Of a stretch of 12,185 nucleotides of DNA, positions 7,522 to 12,185 are shown in pieces. The translations under genes were made by a program, and so were the position numbers. Below the pieces are notes generated by a model. It was not told the origin of the DNA. It saw only the letters and a program-made list of their open reading frames with translations, and did no database searches. The number at the start of each line of letters is the position of its first letter. The stretch's first letter is position 1. Origin of the DNA: Eubacterium sp. UBA5416 (lineage in GTDB: Bacteria > Bacillota > Clostridia > Lachnospirales > Lachnospiraceae); NCBI GenBank assembly GCA_002409525.1, contig DHNM01000023.1:1974-14158 (forward strand), written 5' to 3'.

Positions 7522-7557
7522 TTATCCTAAGCTTAGAATAAACAGGCTTATTCTAAG
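7516..7557. repeat. Compound core site at the left end of the recombinase cassette
   Basis: Reading from the host: spacer GCCTGT (7516-7521), arm TTATCCTAAG (7522-7531), arm CTTAGAATAA (7532-7541), spacer ACAGGC (7542-7547), arm TTATTCTAAG (7548-7557). The last three make a perfect core-type site: two 10-bp inverted arms around a 6-bp spacer. The 32 bases at 7516-7547 also form a palindrome with one mismatched pair. The right end has only a single arm (CTGAGAATAA, 11644-11653) next to its GCCTGT. Confidence 0.75.
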
Positions 7558-7580
7558 GATATTTTTATCCTCATCTTTTT
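7542..7580 (+). repeat. Left terminal inverted repeat (39 bp) of the recombinase cassette
   Basis: Matches the reverse complement of 11621-11659 at 38 of 39 positions; the one difference is at 7555 (A against C). It starts with ACAGGC, contains the core arm TTATTCTAAG, then a perfect 6-bp hairpin AGGATA-TTTT-TATCCT (7556-7571) and CATCTTTTT. Confidence 0.9.
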
Positions 7581-7627
7581 TTGAAATGCTACTTCTGCTT
7601 TTATTTATCTCCAAAAGATGAGGATAA
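7565..7627. repeat. Inner inverted motif pair at the left end
   Basis: TTATCCTCATCTTTT (7565-7579) and AAAAGATGAGGATAA (7613-7627) are perfect 15-bp inverted repeats. The ATGAGGATAA cores are 43 bases apart. The pair lies just after the stop of the third recombinase. It is a candidate for arm-type recombinase binding sites or a transcript-end hairpin; no T run follows on the minus strand. Confidence 0.6.
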
Positions 7628-7632
7628 CATTT

Positions 7633-8642
7633 TCACCGTAATCCACACAGGCGAGCCATTTCAGCTTCGTCATCCAGCCACTCCTGTTTTTCATCTGTAG
7701 CCAGTCTGCCAGTTTCCATCGCCTTCCGCATCATTTCGACCGACGGAGTCGCATAGATTCGTGTCGTTTCCGTAGATGAGTGACCAAGTATCCTGGAAAT
7801 CAGCTCCAGTTCCGTTCCATCCTGATACAAGTTTGTGGCCCGCGTTCTGCGTACCATATGTGGGTAGCAGCTTTTCGGTAGATTTGGATGGTCAGGACGT
7901 ATCTGCTCTGCATATTTCTTTATGATCCGTTCAACATTTCCCACGGACATCCGATCCTTATGTCCTTTTATGACAGTGTAAATCAATGGGCAATCTGCTT
8001 CATCACAAGGATGGTAAATCTTCATATATTCTTTCAGATGGCTTGCGGTCATATCTGTGATAGCAACAATCCGCTCTTTATCACCTTTGCCATAAACTCG
8101 TATATATGGGATTGCCGCTTTCAGATTTATAGATCTTACATCAAGGGACAACAGTTCTGATACACGAATAGCCGAATCATACAAAAGTATCAGAAGCATC
8201 TGATCTCTTTTTCCTGTCTTCGTATTCTTAGGAGCAGATAAAAGTGCGGACAAATCTTCTTCCTCTATGATTTCCCTTGTCAGTTTAATGGAACATGCGA
8301 TGCCGCCAATGCTACTGATTGTAGTGAAATATCTCCGTCTGCAGCATACCAGAGGTATGCCTTGACAGCTGCAAGTCTATTATTGCAGGTCGTAGCAGCA
8401 TTTCCATTTTTATTCAGGAACCCAAGGTAATCAAGCAGAAGATCGTGCGTACAGGCTTCAAATCCGAATGACCGGATGGACAGATGGAGTGTATCCGTGA
8501 CATATCTTCTGAATACTGTCAATGCGTCCCGGTATGTCTCAATGGTATTTGTGCTTTTCATTGCCTGATCTGGAAGATATCGGTCCAGAAAATCCAGCGT
8601 TTTTGAAAAAAACAGTTTCTTTTCGGTCTTATTTCTACTCAT
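7633..8642 (-). pseudogene. Third tyrosine recombinase of the trio, one-base frameshift
   Basis: DNA strand-exchange enzyme of the phage-integrase family. The ATG at 8642 overlaps the end of the second recombinase by 8 bases, which suggests coupled translation. Codons 1-119 (MSRNKTEKKLFFSK to LAASHVPL) form the N-terminal SAM-like domain. The frame then hits TGA near 8280. One base is missing at 8284-8286; restoring it gives HVPLKLTREIIEEEDLSALL and an uninterrupted protein of about 336 residues. The catalytic half is complete: R in SAIRVSELL, K in GKGDKER, H and R in PHMVRRTRAT, H in ILGHSS, tyrosine in RIYATP. Otherwise there is no decay, so the shift is recent or a sequencing error. The second half has an ATG at 8253 but no clear ribosome binding site. 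Confidence 0.85.
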
Positions 8643-9618
8643 CAGCTGCCACCTCCGGGATCACCTTTGCCGAAGTTTTATCCTGTTTCCTCACAATGCG
8701 GAACGCAGAATCCATCTGATGGTAATAATAGAAAGTTTCATTGGTGCTCCTGTGCCCCAGATACTTGCTTAGGAATGGAAGTATTTCTTTTAATGGAACA
8801 CCTTCCTCCATCCATAAATTCATCCTTTTTACAACAAAGCTATGCCGGAGACAGTGGACTGTCGGATCCCGGTCACAGTTTTCAGCAAATGGTGTCTGAA
8901 CCCAGCTCTTTCTGAACCGTTTATCAATCGTCCCGTTGGTAAGACATTTTCCAGGATCCCTTGATGGAAAGAACCAGTCTGACTGGCAATCATATACGGC
9001 TTTCATTGTTGCTGCATACTCACCGAGCAGTTCTGCAAGGTCCTCCGCCAGATAGACAAGCCGGTCCTTGTGTCCCTTCGCTTCCAGTATTCGGATCCTT
9101 CCATTCGCCAGATCGACATCTTCGTTCTTCAACGTCCGTGCTTCCGATATGCGTAGGCCGCAGCAGTAGATCAGACGGAAGATTACCCTATACTCCATTG
9201 CCAGCCGGTAAAAGAACGGAACACGTATTGCTGGAATGTATTCATCAATTATCTTGAAAAAGGCTTCAATCTCGCCATCCGACAGGATATGCACGACTTT
9301 TTTTGCTTTTTTGTAGAACCGCTGGGAAATATAGGCATCCATTCCCAGCGATGTCATATATAGACCCAGTTGACGGAGGACAGACAGCCGGCTTGAACAG
9401 GTGACCATTTCTTCTCCATCCCTCATGGACCCCCATTTTTCCACGAGCTTTTTGCTAAGGAAAGGCTCTGTTATCCCCTCATCCACACAGAATGCATCGA
9501 AATGTTTCAACTTCCATTCTTCTGACTCGTAAACAAATCCGGCATCTTTTTTCTCCTGAATAAACTCTTCAATGAAAGTGCTGAAACAGCTCTGATATTG
9601 ATATCCTGATATCTTCAT
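8635..9618 (-). CDS. Second tyrosine recombinase of the trio
   Basis: Phage-integrase family recombinase of 327 residues. The start is taken as ATG 9618, which overlaps the stop of the first recombinase as ATGA and has GGAGGG 6 bases upstream inside that gene. A longer frame from 9669 lacks such a site. Residues 1-110 are the N-terminal core-binding domain, the rest the catalytic domain: R156 (CGLRISEA), K181/K184 (AKGHKDR), H256 and R259 (HCLRHSF), H289 (YLGHRSTNE) and the tyrosine within Y297-Y299. All active-site residues are present, so it is probably functional. It is sandwiched between two other recombinases with overlapping reading frames, so all three are made from one transcript. The C-terminal tail (KTSAKVIPEVAADE) is variable in such proteins. 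Confidence 0.93.
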   Translation of the reverse strand: MKISGYQYQSCFSTFIEEFIQEKKDAGFVYESEEWKLKHFDAFCVDEGITEPFLSKKLVEKWGSMRDGEEMVTCSSRLSVLRQLGLYMTSLGMDAYISQRFYKKAKKVVHILSDGEIEAFFKIIDEYIPAIRVPFFYRLAMEYRVIFRLIYCCGLRISEARTLKNEDVDLANGRIRILEAKGHKDRLVYLAEDLAELLGEYAATMKAVYDCQSDWFFPSRDPGKCLTNGTIDKRFRKSWVQTPFAENCDRDPTVHCLRHSFVVKRMNLWMEEGVPLKEILPFLSKYLGHRSTNETFYYYHQMDSAFRIVRKQDKTSAKVIPEVAADE

Positions 9619-11519
9619 GCCAGCCCTCCTTTTACAGAGATCCCGGCTTCTGCCAGGGATAATGCACAACTGCGGCTTCTTTCTTCATCAAGGAACAAGT
9701 ATTTCATAACACTCGTCGGATCCCGGTGTCCCAGAGCATCCATTACATCATCTATCCCAACCCGGTTTCTCAACAGATTTGTAGCGAATGTCCTGCGTGT
9801 CACATGGAATCCACCGCCTTTCATATCGCACCGCTCAGGAAGGATCCGGTAGAGTGCCTTGGTACATACTTTGCCAGTCAGTTTTCCGAACGGAGCCTTT
9901 GAACGGATAAAGATATGTGTGTCATCTGAAGACGGCCTGCCGGTCCTGATATAAGAAAAGATCGCATTTCCAACATCAACAGGCATTGGCAGGGTGATCT
10001 GCGTTCTGGTCTTCTTCATAACAATAGTAACTTCACGCTTTTTCCAGTCGATGTCTCTGAAGCGGAGATTGAGGACATCAGAAGCCCTAAACCCCATTTT
10101 TATTCCCAGCATGACGATCGCAGTATCCCGTAGCTCAATCGGTCCATGGTGCGACAGCCGGAACTCAGATATCCTTCTAAGTTGCCCCTCTGTCAGTATA
10201 TCTACGATCCGTTCCTGAGGAGCTGTTCCGGCAAACAGACAGTTGTGCAATGTTTCATATGCCGTGTATCCCTTCTCTCCAAGAAACCGGAGCAGCCCTC
10301 TTACAATAGTGTAGTAACTGGATTTGCCCCGGAATGTATCATGCTTATCCTGGCGAGAGAATTCCTTCACGATGGTGGGAGAAAGCTGTTCAAAGCTTTC
10401 ATAGCCACAGCTGATCAGAAAACGGCAGAACCGGATGCAGGGATACTGATACTTGCTGACATTTTCCCTGAACTCCCGTTTCTTCTGTGCGAGAAATACT
10501 TCTATTGCCTGTCTGCACCATGATGGCAGTGATTCTAACGAACTTGGAGCATAACTGTATTTCCCATCCGGCAGGATATCGCCCAAAGAAGCGTACTCCT
10601 CATAACATTTCAGTATCCTGCGCCAGTGAAATCGTGAATGCCCCATGTCTTTACTGATTTCAAAAAACCATGACCACATGATGTCTGGATGATAACCAAG
10701 TGCATAGATGTCCAAAAACAGATAGAGTGCCATCAGAGAATGTCTGGCAAGATACAGTGTTGTCCCTACATATCCATGCTTTGTTAATGTTTCTATGAAA
10801 GGCTCTATCGTTTCCCGGAATTCATCAGCTGGGAACTCACTGCTTTTCTCCTGCGTCTGCAAAACCTTGTTTATATTAGATGTAGAAAAATCTTCCAGTC
10901 TCCCGACATGGGGATAAATCTGACTGTCAAGCAGCAATGCGAAGCCATCCGGGCACAACCGTTTCTTGCTAAAGAAACGTAGCATCCTTGCAGTATAACT
11001 AAGAATGACCGTTTTATTCTCGGAAGAACAATACATGTCCATTTCTAAGAATTCGGTAATCACCTTATAAGTTATCTTTCTGGCCTCAATGACTCCAATG
11101 TCAAAGAGAAACAGTAGTGCTTCAGAGCAATAAATGCGGGTTAGTTCCCATGTACGAGCTGTATATCTGCTTCTGCAGTCATCAAGATAACTATCCAGAT
11201 CTTTTTTCCATGTAAATGGAAGCTTATCGTAATTCGACCGGTTAAGGTATAAGCGCCGGTCCGAAACTGTCCCGATTGCATCCATTTCTTCAAGCTGATA
11301 AATATATGGGTTCCATACCATACATCTTTGTCTGGGAAATTTGTCTTTCATCCATGTCAGCCAGCTATCCCTTGCTTTGCCTGAGTACTCCTGTTTCGTT
11401 TGCTCCAGAAACTGTGCGAAAGAGAAGTAGCAGTCCTTATGAGATTTCTGACTGCTGGAACATACCCCCTTTTCTTTCAGCAGATTCATTACCATGTCAA
11501 CAGTTGCATTGTAATCCAT
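9615..11519 (-). CDS. First, long tyrosine recombinase of the trio
   Basis: Phage-integrase family recombinase of 634 residues, first gene of the cassette. The ATG at 11519 follows GGTGA with a more distant GAAGGGA. The catalytic domain is at about 440-620: R478 (MGFRASDV), K502/K503 (MKKTRTQ), H572 and R575 (FHVTRRTFAT), H598 (ALGHRD) and Y607 (VMKYLFL). The region before it is about twice the usual length. It seems to hold two core-binding-like helical segments (about 105-185 and 335-425, the latter with KYQYPCIRFCRFLISCGYES). The length is close to Tn554 TnpB; typical integrases have 300-400 residues. It overlaps the next gene by 4 bases. A weak TATAAA box lies at 11546-11541. The active site is complete; its exact division of labour with the two partners is unknown. 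Confidence 0.93.
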   Translation of the reverse strand: MDYNATVDMVMNLLKEKGVCSSSQKSHKDCYFSFAQFLEQTKQEYSGKARDSWLTWMKDKFPRQRCMVWNPYIYQLEEMDAIGTVSDRRLYLNRSNYDKLPFTWKKDLDSYLDDCRSRYTARTWELTRIYCSEALLFLFDIGVIEARKITYKVITEFLEMDMYCSSENKTVILSYTARMLRFFSKKRLCPDGFALLLDSQIYPHVGRLEDFSTSNINKVLQTQEKSSEFPADEFRETIEPFIETLTKHGYVGTTLYLARHSLMALYLFLDIYALGYHPDIMWSWFFEISKDMGHSRFHWRRILKCYEEYASLGDILPDGKYSYAPSSLESLPSWCRQAIEVFLAQKKREFRENVSKYQYPCIRFCRFLISCGYESFEQLSPTIVKEFSRQDKHDTFRGKSSYYTIVRGLLRFLGEKGYTAYETLHNCLFAGTAPQERIVDILTEGQLRRISEFRLSHHGPIELRDTAIVMLGIKMGFRASDVLNLRFRDIDWKKREVTIVMKKTRTQITLPMPVDVGNAIFSYIRTGRPSSDDTHIFIRSKAPFGKLTGKVCTKALYRILPERCDMKGGGFHVTRRTFATNLLRNRVGIDDVMDALGHRDPTSVMKYLFLDEERSRSCALSLAEAGISVKGGLA

Positions 11520-11572
11520 GAAATCACCATCCCTTCGGAGTTTATAGTGATTTCATTATTGCACAAAACTTG

Positions 11573-11636
11573 TTATCCTCATACTTAAGAATGAGACACC
11601 TTATAATTAAAGATTTTTGCAAAAAGATGAGGATAA
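11573..11636. repeat. Inner inverted motif pair at the right end
   Basis: TTATCCTCAT (11573-11582) and ATGAGGATAA (11627-11636) are inverted, 44 bases apart, copying the arrangement at the left end (43 bases). They lie upstream of the first recombinase, across its probable promoter region, so binding of a recombinase there could also repress the operon (inference). Confidence 0.6.
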
Positions 11637-11659
11637 AAATATCCTGAGAATAAGCCTGT
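11621..11659 (-). repeat. Right terminal inverted repeat (39 bp) of the recombinase cassette
   Basis: Reverse complement of 7542-7580 with one mismatch (at 11646). It ends outward with core arm CTGAGAATAA (11644-11653) and the crossover sequence GCCTGT (11654-11659), directly followed by the tnpB codons for INKVIVV. Confidence 0.9.
11654..11659. repeat. Right copy of the 6-bp insertion-site repeat GCCTGT
   Basis: Direct repeat of 7516-7521. On the minus strand it reads ACA GGC, codons 15-16 (Thr-Gly) of tnpB. Confidence 0.8.
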
Positions 11660-11701
11660 CACTACGATTACCTTGTTAATCTGAACATCACGCCTAAACA
11701 T
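11654..11701 (-). pseudogene. tnpB: IS66 TnpB, 5' piece (16 codons)
   Basis: ATG at 11701-11699 overlaps the tnpA stop (ATGTTTAG, 8-base overlap), the usual coupled arrangement in IS66. It reads MFRRDVQINKVIVVTG and then enters the recombinase cassette. The next residues expected for TnpB (x-TDMRRGID) are found in frame at 7515 downwards. This 48-base piece is the proof that the cassette inserted into an intact tnpB. Confidence 0.85.
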
Positions 11702-12062
11702 AGCGCATAGCCTCAAGCAGTTGTCTCAGAAGCGGTGCAGATGCGTTTGACAGTATTTCTACTTGAAGCCCTCCTTTTCGGATGATCGCTGCTGTTCCGT
11801 TTGATACTTGATTCTGTGGTTCGGTTAACACTGGATTCGGTCTCTGAAGTTCTACAAAGGCTGTTTGTTGTTGAACAGGGGATGAAAGTGTTTTAACAGC
11901 TTCCTCATAATGCTCTTTTCGTATTCTGGAAAGCCAGTAGTAGTAGGTGTCCTTTGAAAGGTCATTGGATCTGCACCAGGCAGTAACCGTCATGCCGCTA
12001 CTAATCCGCTCTTGGATGAGGGATTCCCAGTGTTGCAGTTGATATTTATGTTTTTCGGTCAA
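11694..12062 (-). CDS. tnpA: IS66 TnpA, helix-turn-helix accessory protein
   Basis: First gene of the IS66 element, 122 residues. The TTG start at 12062 is chosen because GGAGGA lies 7 bases upstream and there is no in-frame ATG. Residues 8-50 (HWESLIQERISSGMTVTAWC to YYYWLSRIRKEH) form the helix-turn-helix domain with the W-C and YYYWL pattern typical of IS66 OrfA/TnpA. The C-terminal part is Gln/Pro-rich and then hydrophobic (LQVEILSNASAPLLRQLLEA). The stop overlaps the tnpB start. TnpA is required with TnpB for IS66 transposition; here its partner is broken. The reading frame is intact. Confidence 0.88.
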   Translation of the reverse strand: MTEKHKYQLQHWESLIQERISSGMTVTAWCRSNDLSKDTYYYWLSRIRKEHYEEAVKTLSSPVQQQTAFVELQRPNPVLTEPQNQVSNGTAAIIRKGGLQVEILSNASAPLLRQLLEAMRYV

Positions 12063-12106
12063 ATATGAAATCCTCCTAAAAAAAGAATCCTGATGGATGT
12101 GTATGA

Positions 12107-12145
12107 GTTGAAAAACTTGTAAAACTCGTGCAAGTTTTTCAACTG
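12107..12145. repeat. 14-bp perfect hairpin upstream of IS66 tnpA
   Basis: AGTTGAAAAACTTG (12107-12120) and CAAGTTTTTCAACT (12132-12145) are perfect inverted repeats with an 11-base loop. They are located 45 bases before the tnpA start, inside the IS. No T run follows on either strand, so it is more likely a leader hairpin limiting transcription or translation entering from outside, or a protein-binding palindrome, than a terminator. Confidence 0.6.
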
Positions 12146-12185
12146 TACTAACTCCAATCGATATAAGAAGGATAACACTTGTGGG

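Larger units (their letters stand above)
7522..11653 (-). mobile_element. RIT-like element: three tyrosine recombinases inserted in IS66 tnpB
   Basis: The 4132-bp cassette contains only three overlapping minus-strand tyrosine recombinase genes and its end structures. It is bounded by 6-bp direct GCCTGT repeats, and tnpB rejoins in frame across them. A 39-bp terminal inverted repeat (7542-7580 and 11621-11659, 38 of 39 identical) and inner motif pairs occur at both ends. Three adjacent recombinases with inverted repeats define the Recombinase In Trio class. The long first recombinase (634 residues) is close in length to Tn554 TnpB, so a Tn554-related lineage is the alternative. There is no passenger gene. 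Confidence 0.85.
4752..12185 (-). mobile_element. IS66-family insertion sequence, interrupted by a recombinase cassette, right end outside window
   Basis: Genes in IS66 order on the minus strand: tnpA (12062-11694), tnpB (5' piece 11701-11654, 3' piece from 7521), an accessory coiled-coil protein (7093-6752) and tnpC (6730-4895). The left tip is placed at GTAAGCGTC (4752-4760), which resembles the GTAAGCG-type ends known for IS66. The matching inverted end, expected upstream of tnpA, does not occur before base 12185, so the element continues past the window. Without the 4.1-kb cassette the visible IS would be about 3.3 kb. Because tnpB is broken, this copy is probably not autonomous. Confidence 0.8.

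Noticed and set aside
7565..7627. Rho-independent terminator for the recombinase operon
   Set aside because: The 15-bp stem is good, but the loop is 33 bases and no T run follows on the minus strand; the same motif pair occurs at the other end, so a binding-site role fits better.
7516..7633. CRISPR-like repeat array
   Set aside because: The repeats are inverted, few and at element ends; there are no evenly spaced direct repeats or cas genes.
8283..8292. Programmed frameshift in the third recombinase
   Set aside because: There is no slippery heptamer or downstream structure; only AAA is present at the shift site, so mutation or sequencing error is simpler.
7633..11519. Defence system or integron with cassette genes
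   Set aside because: Only recombinases lie between the inverted repeats; there is no passenger gene, attC-like array or effector domain.

Overview
The window looks like a Firmicutes chromosome, probably a gut or rumen Clostridia of the Lachnospiraceae type. This rests on strong AGGAGG-type ribosome binding sites, frequent GTG/TTG starts, moderate to low GC, and the kinds of insertion sequences present. Organism identity is inference; no marker gene is present.

Layout. (1) 96-1557, plus strand: an IS1182-like DDE transposase broken by a frameshift near its N-terminus. (2) 1558-2126: a gap with one weak antisense reading frame and the leader of the next gene. (3) 2127-3197: a secreted G1 (eqolisin-type) glutamic peptidase, closed by a clear intrinsic terminator. 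(4) 3317-3994: a single-pass membrane-anchored protein of unknown function. (5) About 4055-4260, minus strand: a decayed fragment of nagA (N-acetylglucosamine-6-phosphate deacetylase), then AT-rich DNA. (6) 4752 to beyond the right edge: an IS66-family element on the minus strand, in the order tnpA, tnpB, accessory gene, tnpC. Its left end cuts into a small reading frame at 4673.

The main feature is nested inside the IS66 element. A cassette of about 4.1 kb (7522-11653) carries only three overlapping tyrosine recombinase genes and sits inside tnpB. Removing the cassette with one copy of a 6-bp GCCTGT repeat restores a 112-codon tnpB whose start overlaps the tnpA stop, so the insertion boundaries can be read to the base. 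The layout matches RIT (Recombinase In Trio) elements. The ends share a 39-bp inverted repeat (38 of 39 identical). Both ends have 10-bp core arms (TTAT-YCT-MAG) next to the 6-bp crossover sequence. Both also carry a symmetric inner pair of ATGAGGATAA motifs 43-44 bp apart. The left end has one extra, perfectly symmetric core site.

Functionally, the region is a pile-up of mobile elements in various states of decay. The IS1182 copy is frameshifted and may have lost its catalytic glutamate. IS66 tnpB is split by the recombinase cassette. The third recombinase has a one-base deletion. The first two recombinases, IS66 tnpA, the accessory gene and tnpC appear intact. The peptidase and its membrane neighbour are the only apparently intact non-mobile genes.
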